Origin: Planktomarina sp.
GTDB taxonomy: Bacteria; Pseudomonadota; Alphaproteobacteria; Rhodobacterales; Rhodobacteraceae
Assembly: GCA_020629235.1 (NCBI GenBank)
Contig: JAHDDS010000014.1
Coordinates: 1 to 48,656, forward strand
Direction of reading: 5' to 3'
Length of the DNA: 48,656 bases
Shown here: positions 36,229-44,350 of the stretch, in pieces
Layout of the letters: the number at the start of each line of letters is the position of its first letter
Position numbering within the stretch: the stretch's first letter is position 1
The notes under the pieces: generated by a model
Databases searched by the model: none
What the model saw: only the letters and a program-made list of their open reading frames with translations
Told to the model about the DNA's origin: nothing
Translations under genes and position numbers: made by a program

Positions 36229-38304
36229 TTAAGCGGCGATCAGCCCCATGCTTTCCAGCTTCAAAATCACCTGGTGGGCACAGTTGTCCACTTCGACATT
36301 TTCTGTTTCCACGCGCAGCTCTGGCACTTCGGGGACGTCATAGGGGTCTGAAATCCCTGTGAATTCCTTGATCTTGCCTTCGCGCGCCAGTTTGTACAAA
36401 CCCTTGCGGTCGCGGCGTTCGCATTCTTCGATCGTGGTGGCCACGTGGACTTCCACAAACGCGCCATAAGCCTCGATGTCTTCGCGCACCGCCCGCCGGG
36501 TGGTGGCATAGGGCGCGATGGGTGCGCAGATGGCAATCCCGCCGTTCTTGGTGATTTCAGAAGCGACATAGCCGATGCGGCGAATGTTCAGGTCGCGGTG
36601 TTCCTTGCTGAAGCCCAGTTCGGACGACAGGTTTTTGCGCACAATGTCCCCATCCAGCAGCGTGACGGGACGCCCGCCCATTTCCATCAGCTTCACCATC
36701 AACGCGTTGGCAATGGTGGATTTGCCCGACCCGGAGAAGCCGGTGAAAAACACGGTGAAGCCCTGCTTGGCACGCGGTGGCTTGGATTTGCGCAACTCGT
36801 TCACAACTTGGGGGAAGCTGAACCATTCTGGAATTTCCAGCCCTTCGGCCAAACGGCGGCGCAATTCTGTGCCGGAAATGTTCAGGATGGTGACTTTGTC
36901 TTTGTCTTTGATTTCGTCGGCGGGTTCGTACTGGGCGCGTTCTTGCACATAGACCATGTGCTTAAAGTCCACCATTTCGATGCCCATTTCTTCTTGGTGT
37001 TCGCGGAACAGGTCCTGCGCGTCATAAGGACCATAGAAGTCGTCGCCAGCAGAATTCTTGCCCGGTCCCGCGTGGTCGCGACCCACGATGAAATGCGTGC
37101 AGCCGTGGTTTTTGCGGATCAGGCCGTGCCACACAGCTTCGCGTGGACCCGCCATGCGCATGGCCAGGTTCAGCAAAGACATGGATGTGGTGGACGCCGG
37201 GTATTGGTCCAGCACCGCCTCGTAACAGCGCACCCGGGTGAAGTGGTCGATGTCGCCGGGTTTGGTCATGCCCACAACGGGGTGGATCAACAGGTTGGCT
37301 TGCGCTTCTTTGGCCGCGCGGAAGGTCAGTTCCTGGTGCGCGCGGTGCAGCGGGTTACGGGTTTGGAACGCCACAACTTTGCGCCAGCCCAGCTTGCGGA
37401 AGTACGCGCGCAGTTCGTTTGGCGTGTCGCGGCTGCCGCGGAAGTCATAGTGCACGGGCTGTTGGATGCCGGTGACCGGCCCGCCCAGGTAAATCTTGCC
37501 CGCTTGGTTGTGCAAGTAATTCACCGCCGGGTGGGCCAGATCGTCGGCACCGAACACTTTTTCCGCTTCCAGCGCTTTGTTGGGTTCCCACCGGTCTGTG
37601 ACGGTCATGGTGCCCAAAATCACGCCTTCTTGGTCGCGCAGGGCGATGTCTTGGCCGATTTCCAGGCTGGCGGCGAAGTCTTCGGACACATCCAAGTTGA
37701 TGGGCATGGGCCACAGGCTGCCGTCGGCCAGGCGCATGGTGTTTACCACGCTGTTGTAATCTTCTTCGGTCAAGAACCCTTTGAGTGGGTTGAAGCCGCC
37801 GTTCATCAGCAGTTCCAAATCGCAGATTTGGCGCGGGGTCAGATCCCAAGATGTCAGCTCTGCCGCTTCCATTTTCATTTTCTGGGCACTGTCATAGCTG
37901 ACGTAAAGTTCGGGGATGGGGGCCAGGTTGGATTGCATCAGACTGCTCCGGTTTTTGATGGGGTTCAGACCCGTGGCATGGCCGGTCAATTCGGCATGCA
38001 GCGCGTCATATTCTTGGAATTTGCGTTTCAAAAAGGCGTCGATCAGGCGGTTCTTTTCCGACCCGCCGCGCGGCGTCAGTGAATAGGCCATGCGTTGGCG
38101 CTTATCGTCGCTGCTGCGGTCGGTGATTTTCACCAGACCCGCGTCCACAGCTTGGCGCATCAACCCGTTCAGCCGTCCAACAGAAACATTCAGCGCGCTG
38201 GCCGTGACCCGCTGCGGCGCATCGGGGGCCTGGTCCACCTGCCGCAGCAAGCGAAACAGCAGGTCCTGATCATCCTGCAGTGGGGTTTGGGTCAACGCGT
38301 TCAT
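36229..38304 (-). CDS. sat-cysC: Winged-helix regulator fused to Sat-CysC (sulfate adenylyltransferase / APS kinase)
   Basis: One open frame of 691 residues. Residues 1-122 form a MarR-type winged helix like the EPS-associated regulators: recognition region SALNVSVGRLNGLMRQAVDAGLVKI (written here in two parts, 36-50 and 51-60), wing near 63-80, C-terminal helix ending YDALHAEL near 106. From Met123 a full bifunctional enzyme follows: ATP sulfurylase with QTRNPLHRAH (near 314-323) and VGRDHAGPG, then APS kinase with GFSGSGKST (near 521). The enzyme makes APS and PAPS from sulfate. Met123 (37938) has GGAG seven bases upstream and would give a standard 569-residue enzyme, so internal initiation is possible. 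Two palindromes upstream may be autoregulatory operators. Confidence 0.88.
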   Translation of the reverse strand: MNALTQTPLQDDQDLLFRLLRQVDQAPDAPQRVTASALNVSVGRLNGLMRQAVDAGLVKITDRSSDDKRQRMAYSLTPRGGSEKNRLIDAFLKRKFQEYDALHAELTGHATGLNPIKNRSSLMQSNLAPIPELYVSYDSAQKMKMEAAELTSWDLTPRQICDLELLMNGGFNPLKGFLTEEDYNSVVNTMRLADGSLWPMPINLDVSEDFAASLEIGQDIALRDQEGVILGTMTVTDRWEPNKALEAEKVFGADDLAHPAVNYLHNQAGKIYLGGPVTGIQQPVHYDFRGSRDTPNELRAYFRKLGWRKVVAFQTRNPLHRAHQELTFRAAKEAQANLLIHPVVGMTKPGDIDHFTRVRCYEAVLDQYPASTTSMSLLNLAMRMAGPREAVWHGLIRKNHGCTHFIVGRDHAGPGKNSAGDDFYGPYDAQDLFREHQEEMGIEMVDFKHMVYVQERAQYEPADEIKDKDKVTILNISGTELRRRLAEGLEIPEWFSFPQVVNELRKSKPPRAKQGFTVFFTGFSGSGKSTIANALMVKLMEMGGRPVTLLDGDIVRKNLSSELGFSKEHRDLNIRRIGYVASEITKNGGIAICAPIAPYATTRRAVREDIEAYGAFVEVHVATTIEECERRDRKGLYKLAREGKIKEFTGISDPYDVPEVPELRVETENVEVDNCAHQVILKLESMGLIAA

Positions 38305-38330
38305 GGTTTGCCGGTCCTGGCATGAAAAGA

Positions 38331-38347
38331 TTGTTCATTCGTGAACG
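38331..38347 (-). promoter_or_regulatory. Operator-like palindrome 1 upstream of sat-cysC
   Basis: GTTCA (38333-38337) and TGAAC (38342-38346) with a four-base centre, flanked by TT and G. It lies just downstream of the proposed -10 box, 27 bases before the start codon. Confidence 0.6.
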
Positions 38348-38376
38348 CATATGGCGAAGAAAGGTTTGTTCATCAA
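38348..38376 (-). promoter_or_regulatory. Candidate sat-cysC promoter
   Basis: On the minus strand TTGATG (38376-38371) and CATATG (38353-38348) are 17 bases apart. The -35 hexamer lies inside palindrome 2 and palindrome 1 covers the expected transcription start, the layout of a repressible promoter. Confidence 0.4.
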
Positions 38377-38384
38377 TGAACAAA
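38365..38384 (-). promoter_or_regulatory. Operator-like palindrome 2 upstream of sat-cysC
   Basis: TTTGTTCAT and ATGAACAAA are perfect nine-base arms around two bases. The core GTTCA-N4-TGAAC is the same as in palindrome 1; the centres are 35 bases apart. Confidence 0.7.
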
Positions 38385-38478
38385 TATCGAAAAAGCCGCC
38401 AAAACAGGCTCCGTGACACGAAAGACACGGGAATTTGGCGATTTTTGGGCGGATTTACGCTGAAAATCTGGGTTTGGC

Positions 38479-39417
38479 TTACGTTTCAGCCAACCAACGC
38501 TCTGCCTCCAGCGCGGCCATGCAGCCCATTCCAGCGCTGGTGACCGCCTGGCGGTACTTGTGATCGGTCAAATCGCCCGCCGCAAAGATGCCGGGAATCG
38601 ATGTGGCCGTACTGTCGGGCTTGGTGACAACGTATCCCCCCATGTGGGTTTCCAGCACGTCTTTCACCAATTCATTCGACGGCGCGTGACCGATTGCAAT
38701 GAAAACACCTTTGCAGGGAAGGTCGGTAATTTCGCCGGTTTTGGTGTGGCGCACCTTCACGCCTTCGACGCCCAAGGGGGTGTCGGTGCCGTATACTTCT
38801 TCGATTTCGTGAAACCACAGGGGTTCGATCTTGTCGTTCTTCATCAGCCGGTCGATCAAGATCTTTTCGGCCCGCAGTTCATCGCGCCGGTGCACCAGGG
38901 TGACTTTGGACGCGAAGTTGGTCAAAAACAGCGCTTCTTCCACGGCTGTGTTGCCGCCGCCCACCACCACAATTTCTTGGCCGCGATAAAAGAACCCGTC
39001 GCACGTGGCGCAGGCTGACACGCCAAAGCCCTTGAACTTTTCTTCAGACGCCAGGCCCAACCACTTGGCCCGCGCGCCCGTGGCCAAAATCACAGCGTCG
39101 GCGGTATAGGTGGTGCCAGAATCCCCGTGGGCCACGAAGGGGCGTTTGTCCGTGTCCAGCTTGGTGATAATGTCGCCGATGATTTCCGTGCCCATGGCCT
39201 TGGCATGGGCTTCCATGCGCACCATCAGGTCGGGGCCTTGCACTTCGGTGTCCCCGGGCCAATTTTCCACTTCGGTGGTGGTGGTCAGCTGCCCGCCTGG
39301 TTCGATGCCTTGCACCAAAATCGGGTTCAACATGGCACGGCTGGCATAAACGCCGGCGGTGTACCCCGCCGGGCCAGAGCCGATGATCAAAACGCGGGTG
39401 TGGCGGGTGTCGGACAT
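38479..39417 (-). CDS. trxB: Thioredoxin-disulfide reductase
   Basis: NADPH-dependent flavoenzyme that reduces thioredoxin. 312 residues: FAD motif [18 protein letters not shown], redox pair in [15 protein letters not shown] motif [16 protein letters not shown] and the C-terminal FAD block [21 protein letters not shown]. The ATG (MSDTRHTRV) has GGGGATT upstream. It is divergent from the Lrp-type regulator, a pairing also familiar in other alphaproteobacteria. Confidence 0.97.
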   Translation of the reverse strand: MSDTRHTRVLIIGSGPAGYTAGVYASRAMLNPILVQGIEPGGQLTTTTEVENWPGDTEVQGPDLMVRMEAHAKAMGTEIIGDIITKLDTDKRPFVAHGDSGTTYTADAVILATGARAKWLGLASEEKFKGFGVSACATCDGFFYRGQEIVVVGGGNTAVEEALFLTNFASKVTLVHRRDELRAEKILIDRLMKNDKIEPLWFHEIEEVYGTDTPLGVEGVKVRHTKTGEITDLPCKGVFIAIGHAPSNELVKDVLETHMGGYVVTKPDSTATSIPGIFAAGDLTDHKYRQAVTSAGMGCMAALEAERWLAET

Positions 39418-39512
39418 GATGAATCCCCAAATCAATCAGTGTGCCGCCCGGATATAGCCCCGCGCCCTGAACCACAACAGACCCAACACGCAGCTGTGAC
39501 GGGTGCGACCTT

Positions 39513-39544
39513 TTATTGCGCAGCCTTGAAATATTATTGCGCAG
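39513..39544 (+). promoter_or_regulatory. Direct repeat operator in the trxB-lrp interval
   Basis: TTATTGCGCAG occurs at 39513-39523 and 39534-39544, exactly 21 bases apart (two helical turns). The second copy also forms TTGCG-CAGA-CGCAA (39537-39550). Placed between divergent genes, it is a plausible binding site for the adjacent Lrp-family protein. Confidence 0.5.
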
Positions 39545-39594
39545 ACGCAAGCTTCTTTGTATCAATCGCAGAAAAAACACATGGGAAACGCAAC

Positions 39595-40089
39595 ATGCAC
39601 CGTCTGGATCACATCGATCGACTGATTTTGGCTGAACTGCAAGCGGATGGCCGGATGACGAACGTCGAATTGGCCAAACGGGTGGGCATTTCTGCGCCGC
39701 CCTGTTTGCGCCGCGTGCGCACGTTGGAAGAAGAAGGATACATCCGCGGATACCACGCCGACATCGACGCCCGCCATTTGGGGTTCGAAGTCCAAGTCTT
39801 CGCCATGGTGGGATTGCAAAGCCAGGCCGAAGCCGATCTTAGCGCCTTTGAAGGCCGCTGCCGCGACTGGCCGTTGGTCCGTGAATGTCACATGCTGAAC
39901 GGGGAAGTGGACTTCGTATTGAAATGCGTGGCCCCCGACCTGTCGACCTTTCAGACTTTCTTGACCGAAGAACTTACATCGGCGGAAAATGTGGCCAGCG
40001 TGAAAACATCCCTGGTGATCCGCTGCGCCAAAGACGATCCCGGCGTCCCGTTCGAGGTGCTGGAAGATCGGTTGATGAAAGACGCCTGA
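39595..40089 (+). CDS. Lrp/AsnC-family transcriptional regulator
   Basis: 164 residues. N-terminal helix-turn-helix (LDHIDRLILAELQADGRMTN, then VELAKRVGISAPPCLRRVRTLEEEGYI) and C-terminal RAM ligand domain (GFEVQVFAMVGL, MLNGEVDFVLKCVA). It probably responds to an amino acid and acts as an octamer. The target is unknown; the adjacent direct repeat suggests autoregulation and perhaps control of trxB. GGGAAA precedes the ATG. Confidence 0.93.
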   Translation: MHRLDHIDRLILAELQADGRMTNVELAKRVGISAPPCLRRVRTLEEEGYIRGYHADIDARHLGFEVQVFAMVGLQSQAEADLSAFEGRCRDWPLVRECHMLNGEVDFVLKCVAPDLSTFQTFLTEELTSAENVASVKTSLVIRCAKDDPGVPFEVLEDRLMKDA

Positions 40090-40090
40090 C

Positions 40091-40127
40091 CCAAAAAAGA
40101 AACGGGGGCGGCTTTCGCACACCCCCG
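40091..40127 (-). terminator. Rho-independent terminator of the 36-residue gene (minus strand)
   Basis: On the minus strand CGGGGG (40127-40122) pairs with CCCCCG (40108-40103), followed by TTTCTTTTTT. It begins 25 bases after the small gene's stop and lies directly behind the convergent Lrp-family gene, which gets no T-tract on its own strand. Confidence 0.75.
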
Positions 40128-40152
40128 CTTGCTGGACAGCAATCCAGGTGAT

Positions 40153-40263
40153 TTACCCGGCGCGGCGGCGCCCGGTTGCTTTGTTGGACCGCGACCACGG
40201 CATGGCAAAACCAGCGCGATCAGATTCTTTTGCCACGTTCGACAAAAACCGTTTCTTACCCAT
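40153..40263 (-). CDS. Small basic protein with MPWSR motif
   Basis: 36 residues: MGKKRFLSNVAKESDRAGF followed by AMPWSRSNKATGRRRAG. It resembles short basic Rhodobacterales proteins with the order KKRFL-x-V...MPW(S/A)R-basic tail that I recall; no function is known. AAAGGA lies nine bases upstream of the ATG and a minus-strand terminator follows, so it looks like an expressed gene. The frame is open further upstream, but that part is AT-rich and not protein-like. The interval 40264-40472 otherwise holds an AT-rich patch (about 40385-40408) that may be its promoter. Confidence 0.6.
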   Translation of the reverse strand: MGKKRFLSNVAKESDRAGFAMPWSRSNKATGRRRAG

Positions 40264-40472
40264 AACACTGTTCCTTTCGGTCGTTGTGGATTGGCCCCAG
40301 TTTTCGCCCTGCAATGCGGCTTCCATACGACTTGAATCGAATTTTTCAAAAAACGTCGTGGCAGCAATGGGGCTTTGTTGGTCGTCTAAAAATATATTAA
40401 AAACAGATGCTTGCGGGAATAATGCCCCGGCACCGCCCAAACTTCGTGGTGGAAATCAGGCCAGGGCGGGCG

Positions 40473-41228
40473 TCACAACGCGATGCAGGCGATTAACCTG
40501 CCATAATCAGGGTCTTTTTGATGACAGGTCCGGCGGTACGAAAAGAATCGCCCCGGATCGCCATAGGTGCAGTGATCCAACGCCACAGCCCCAGAAACAC
40601 CCGCACGGCGCAATGCCATCAGGCCATAGGCCGGAAGATCGAAGAAATGCCGGTCCCCGTCGCCGGGTTTGAACAGGGCCAGCGCTTCTGGGTCGTCGTG
40701 GGTGACGGCGTGGTGGAAATCTGGGCCGACTTCGTAGTTGTCTTGATGGATGCACGGGCCGATGGCCGCCGCAATCCGGCTTGCGTCCGCGCCAAGGCGC
40801 ACCATGGCATCCACGGTGGCTTGCAGCACCCCGGCCTTGGCCCCTTTCCAGCCCGCATGGGCCGCCCCCACGACGCCCGCTGTGCGGTCGGCCAAAAGAA
40901 CAGGCTGGCAGTCGGCGGTCAAAATACCCAAGGCCACGCCGGGGGTGTTGGTGACCATGGCATCGGCTTTGGGCAAGGTGGGCAGGGGGCCATCCACCAC
41001 CACAACGTCCGCGGAATGATATTGGTGCACGCTGATCAGGTGGTCGTGCGCCACGCCCATGTGATCGGCCACCAAAGCGCGGTTTTGCTGCACGTGATCT
41101 GCGGCATCGTTTGACCCGCGCCCACAGTTCAACCCGGCATAGATTCCTTGCGACACGCCCCCTTTGCGGGTGAAAAACCCGTGGCGTGTCTGGGCCAAGG
41201 TGGGGGCGGTCAGAACGTCCAGCGCCAT
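40473..41228 (-). CDS. pgeF: Peptidoglycan editing factor PgeF (laccase-like domain)
   Basis: 251 residues of the YfiH/PgeF family, which removes wrongly inserted L-Ser-containing precursors from peptidoglycan synthesis. Metal ligands are visible: His in SVHQYHSADV, Cys in LTADCQPVLL and His in AAHAGWKGA. The family was earlier called multicopper polyphenol oxidase or adenosine deaminase-like. It follows lgt with a one-base overlap. Confidence 0.94.
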   Translation of the reverse strand: MALDVLTAPTLAQTRHGFFTRKGGVSQGIYAGLNCGRGSNDAADHVQQNRALVADHMGVAHDHLISVHQYHSADVVVVDGPLPTLPKADAMVTNTPGVALGILTADCQPVLLADRTAGVVGAAHAGWKGAKAGVLQATVDAMVRLGADASRIAAAIGPCIHQDNYEVGPDFHHAVTHDDPEALALFKPGDGDRHFFDLPAYGLMALRRAGVSGAVALDHCTYGDPGRFFSYRRTCHQKDPDYGRLIACIAL

Positions 41229-42121
41229 TACGCGGCCTTCATCCGCAGGGCGCGGATCATAAAGACAGCGCCCAGGATGATCATGGGCAGGCTTAACAAT
41301 TGGCCCATGGTCAAGCCAGCTTGGCCGAATTGGATGGCGTATCCGATGGGGTTGTCTGGGGCCGTGAACTGCGCATCGGGCTGGCGGACAAATTCCACCA
41401 AGAACCGGACAAACCCGTATCCCAAAACAAACAGCCCCAGCAAAAGCCCAGTGCGCTTCAACGCGGACGTGCGGAACGCCAAATAGAGAAGGACAACACC
41501 CAAGATCAGCCCTTCGCCCAATGCTTCATACAGTTGGGACGGGTGACGCGCGCACAGGTTTTGCGCGGCATTCACACAGGTCTGCGCGTCCACCCCTGGA
41601 AATATCACGCCCCAGGGCACAGTGGTTTCGCGCCCCCACAGTTCAGCGTTCACAAAATTGGCCAGGCGGCCCAAGAACAGGGCGGGTGGGGTGCCCACAG
41701 CGATGGCGTCCGCCAATGGCAAGATCGCGATGCCCTTGCGCCAGCAAAACAGGACACCTGCCAAGATCACACCGGCGAACCCGCCGTGAAAGGACATGCC
41801 CCCGTCCCGCAGGTTGATGATCGACCACAGGCTGCCCCAGACGGAACTGTCGGCGTAAAACAGCAAATATCCGATCCGCCCGCCCGCGATGATACCCACG
41901 ATCATCCAAGTCACCAGATTTTCCCAGTCCGCTTCTGACAGGGGTGCTGTCCCGCTGCGCCAGACATCAGCCCTGCGGATCAGCAACAGCACGATCCACC
42001 GGCAAATGATGATCCCCACGATATAGGCGACGGCGTACCAATAGATGGGAAACCCGTTGGCCCCAAACGGCAAGGTCACCATGATGGGGGAAATGTCGGG
42101 GAATTGAAGAACGGCTTGCAT
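41228..42121 (-). CDS. lgt: Prolipoprotein diacylglyceryl transferase
   Basis: Inner-membrane enzyme that adds diacylglyceryl to the lipobox Cys of prolipoproteins. 297 residues with about seven membrane helices. The catalytic His lies in GGMSFHGGFAG and the Lgt signature is LGRLANFVNAELWGR. AAGGAACGCGAT precedes the ATG. It is first in an lgt-pgeF unit and divergent from the UbiK-like gene. Confidence 0.96.
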   Translation of the reverse strand: MQAVLQFPDISPIMVTLPFGANGFPIYWYAVAYIVGIIICRWIVLLLIRRADVWRSGTAPLSEADWENLVTWMIVGIIAGGRIGYLLFYADSSVWGSLWSIINLRDGGMSFHGGFAGVILAGVLFCWRKGIAILPLADAIAVGTPPALFLGRLANFVNAELWGRETTVPWGVIFPGVDAQTCVNAAQNLCARHPSQLYEALGEGLILGVVLLYLAFRTSALKRTGLLLGLFVLGYGFVRFLVEFVRQPDAQFTAPDNPIGYAIQFGQAGLTMGQLLSLPMIILGAVFMIRALRMKAA

Positions 42122-42223
42122 ATCGCGTTCCTTGGCCAGGCGGGACAACTTGTCAACCTTGTGATCTGCCCGCAAACCCCCATATAGATCGGGAACAACG
42201 CCAGCCGCGAAAGGGATCAGCCC

Positions 42224-42466
42224 ATGCAAACCAAGACCAAATTCTTCGACGACATGAGCCAGCTGATGACCAACGCCATGGGCGTGGCCCAAGGTGCCAA
42301 AGACGAAGCGGAAACCGCCATGAAGGGTCTGATGGACCGTTGGTTGGCGGATCGGGACTTTGTGACCCGCGAAGAATTCGACGCGGTGCGGGCCATGGCC
42401 CAGAAGGCGCGCGAAGAAAACGAAGCGCTGAAAGCCCAGCTGGACGCCTTGGCCGCCAAGAAATAG
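42224..42466 (+). CDS. ubiK: Accessory factor UbiK family (BMFP) protein
   Basis: 80 residues. Helix with FFDDMSQLMTNAMGVAQGAKDEAETAMKG (given in part), then FVTREEFDAVRAMAQKAREENEALKAQLDAL, the BMFP membrane-fusogenic coiled coil that forms trimers. In other bacteria UbiK helps aerobic ubiquinone synthesis. AAGGGAT precedes the ATG by about seven bases. Confidence 0.88.
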   Translation: MQTKTKFFDDMSQLMTNAMGVAQGAKDEAETAMKGLMDRWLADRDFVTREEFDAVRAMAQKAREENEALKAQLDALAAKK

Positions 42467-42555
42467 CGCGGATCCCCGCCGCAACCCCGACTTACCCACA
42501 GTTTATTTGCTGCCCCGGCCAGAAATTCCTGGACGCCAGCCCCCTGCACGGTGCA

Positions 42556-42570
42556 CCATACTTGGTATGG
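42556..42570. promoter_or_regulatory. Inverted repeat upstream of the YbjN-like gene
   Basis: CCATAC and GTATGG flank a three-base centre in the 194-base interval between ubiK and the next gene. It could be a hairpin or operator; no more can be said. Confidence 0.2.
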
Positions 42571-42660
42571 GGTGGCGCGCAGTATGCCATCCCTTGAGCA
42601 GTGAACCAGTCCTTGGGGCCAAAGCAACCCCGGGCGCAATTCCGGGAAAGGGGCCACGCA

Positions 42661-43164
42661 ATGGCACTGTCGGAACAGTATCTTCACATCGACGAGATCC
42701 ACCCGATCGACATCGTCGAACACATGGCCAGCGACCAGCAGTGGGAATTTGACCGCATCGCCGACGACCAGATCGCCATGGCGGTGGACGGGCAGTGGCG
42801 CAGCTATGCCATCACGCTGGCGTGGTCGCCGCAGGACGAAATCCTGCGCCTGATCTGCACCTTCGAAATGGAACCCCCAGACCACCGCCGCGCGGCGTTG
42901 ATGGATGCCTTGAACACCATCAACGATGTGTGTTGGGCGGGGGGCTTCAGCTTTTGGGAAGACCAAAACTTGATGGTGTTCCGCTATGGCCTGGTATTGG
43001 CGGGCGGGCAAAGCGCGACGCCCGATCAAATCGACATGATGATTTCGGCAGCGGTTGCTTCATCGGAACGGTTTTATCCCGCCTTCCAATTGGTCACCTG
43101 GGGCGAACGCGATCCCAAGGACGCGATGCAAGTCGCCATTGCAGAGGTTTACGGCCACGCCTAA
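42661..43164 (+). CDS. YbjN domain-containing protein
   Basis: 167 residues of the YbjN/type III chaperone-like fold. Blocks LRLICTFEMEPPDHRRAALMDALNTIND (partly quoted), GGFSFWEDQNLMVFRYGLVL and the Glu-rich C-terminus are typical. YbjN-family proteins have been linked to motility and stress phenotypes in enterobacteria; the role here is unknown. AAAGGGG precedes the ATG, 33 bases ahead of proC. Confidence 0.85.
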   Translation: MALSEQYLHIDEIHPIDIVEHMASDQQWEFDRIADDQIAMAVDGQWRSYAITLAWSPQDEILRLICTFEMEPPDHRRAALMDALNTINDVCWAGGFSFWEDQNLMVFRYGLVLAGGQSATPDQIDMMISAAVASSERFYPAFQLVTWGERDPKDAMQVAIAEVYGHA

Positions 43165-43197
43165 CACTGCGCCCCAGGGATTTTGCGGGGGGCGACT

Positions 43198-44010
43198 GTG
43201 ATCGACGACATCAAAAAGAATGGCCTGGTGCTTCTGGGCTGCGGCAAAATGGGGTCCGCCATGTTGGCGGGCTGGTTGGATCAGGGCATCCCGGCGTCCA
43301 GCGTTTGGGTCATTGACCCCAACCCATCGGACTGGCTGAAGCAGACCCAAGTTCACATCAATGCAGATATTCCAAGCGCCCCGTCGGTGGTGCTGGTGGC
43401 GGTCAAGCCGCAGATGATGGCCGACGCGCTGCCCACTTTGCAGGCTTTGGGGGGCAGCGATACGCTGTTCATTTCCGTGGCAGCGGGCACGCCGATCGCC
43501 GCGTTTGAAGCAGCCTTTGGGGCGACGTCGCGGATCGTGCGGGCCATGCCCAACACGCCCGCCGCCATCGGCCAGGGCATCACGGCCATTGTCGGCAATG
43601 CGGCGGCGGGCGACACAGGCCTTGAACTGGCAGGCGCGCTGCTGGCGGCGGTGGGCCAAGTGGTGCGGCTGGACAGCGAATCCCAAATGGATGCGGTGAC
43701 GGGCGTGTCTGGGTCGGGTCCGGCCTATGTCTTTCATCTGATTGAAACACTGGCGGCGGCGGGTCAGGCCCAAGGTTTGCCCGCAGACCTTGCCCTGGCC
43801 TTGGCGAAATCTACTGTTTCGGGGGCAGGGGCGCTGGCCATGGCAGCAGACGAAAGCCCCGGCCAACTTCGGGTCAACGTCACCAGTCCTGGGGGCACGA
43901 CCCAAGCCGCGTTGGAGGTGCTGATGGACGATGATGATGGATTTCCCGCGCTGCTGAACCGCGCGGTGGCGGCCGCCACGGCACGATCCAAGGCGCTGGC
44001 CCATGGGTGA
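43198..44010 (+). CDS. proC: Pyrroline-5-carboxylate reductase
   Basis: Last step of proline synthesis, NAD(P)H-dependent. 270 residues: Rossmann motif LGCGKMGSAML, VKPQMM, RAMPNTPAAIGQG, and GVSGSGPAYVFHLIE with the dimer helix and TSPGGTTQAAL. The start is taken at GTG five bases after GGGGGGCG; a TTG five codons earlier is possible. The 3' end overlaps the tRNA-binding gene by eight bases. Confidence 0.95.
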   Translation: MIDDIKKNGLVLLGCGKMGSAMLAGWLDQGIPASSVWVIDPNPSDWLKQTQVHINADIPSAPSVVLVAVKPQMMADALPTLQALGGSDTLFISVAAGTPIAAFEAAFGATSRIVRAMPNTPAAIGQGITAIVGNAAAGDTGLELAGALLAAVGQVVRLDSESQMDAVTGVSGSGPAYVFHLIETLAAAGQAQGLPADLALALAKSTVSGAGALAMAADESPGQLRVNVTSPGGTTQAALEVLMDDDDGFPALLNRAVAAATARSKALAHG

Positions 44011-44350
44011 AACGGGCGACATCACCTTCGACGACTTTGCCAAAGTCGACATCCGCGTGGGCCAGATCACCCAGGCGGAACCGTACCCAGAAGCGCGCAA
44101 GCCCGCCATCAAGCTGTGGGTGGATTTCGGCGGCGACCTGGGGGTCAAAAAGTCCAGCGCGCAAATCACCCGCCACTATGACCCCGCCACCCTGGTGGGC
44201 AAAAAGGTCATGGCCGTGGTGAATTTCCCACCCCGCCAGATCGGCAAATTCATGTCCGAAGTGCTGGTGTTGGGGGTGCCCGATGATGAAAACGAGGTGG
44301 TCTTGCTGACCCCGGACAAAGATGTGCCCACGGGCGGAAGGATGTATTGA
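44003..44350 (+). CDS. csaA: CsaA-type tRNA-binding domain protein
   Basis: 115-residue stand-alone EMAPII-like OB fold. FAKVDIRVGQITQAEPYPEARKPA, VKKSSAQIT and the MSEVLVLGV block are classical for CsaA, a secretion-related chaperone-like, tRNA-binding protein in Bacillus. Role here unknown. It overlaps proC, and its stop is immediately followed by the next ATG, so proC, csaA and the dehydrogenase form one unit. Confidence 0.9.
   Translation: MGETGDITFDDFAKVDIRVGQITQAEPYPEARKPAIKLWVDFGGDLGVKKSSAQITRHYDPATLVGKKVMAVVNFPPRQIGKFMSEVLVLGVPDDENEVVLLTPDKDVPTGGRMY

Noticed and set aside
40264-40440. Upstream extension of the 36-residue protein to 95 residues
   Set aside because: The added part is AT-rich, includes promoter-like sequence and has no conserved character; the ribosome-binding site favours the short form.
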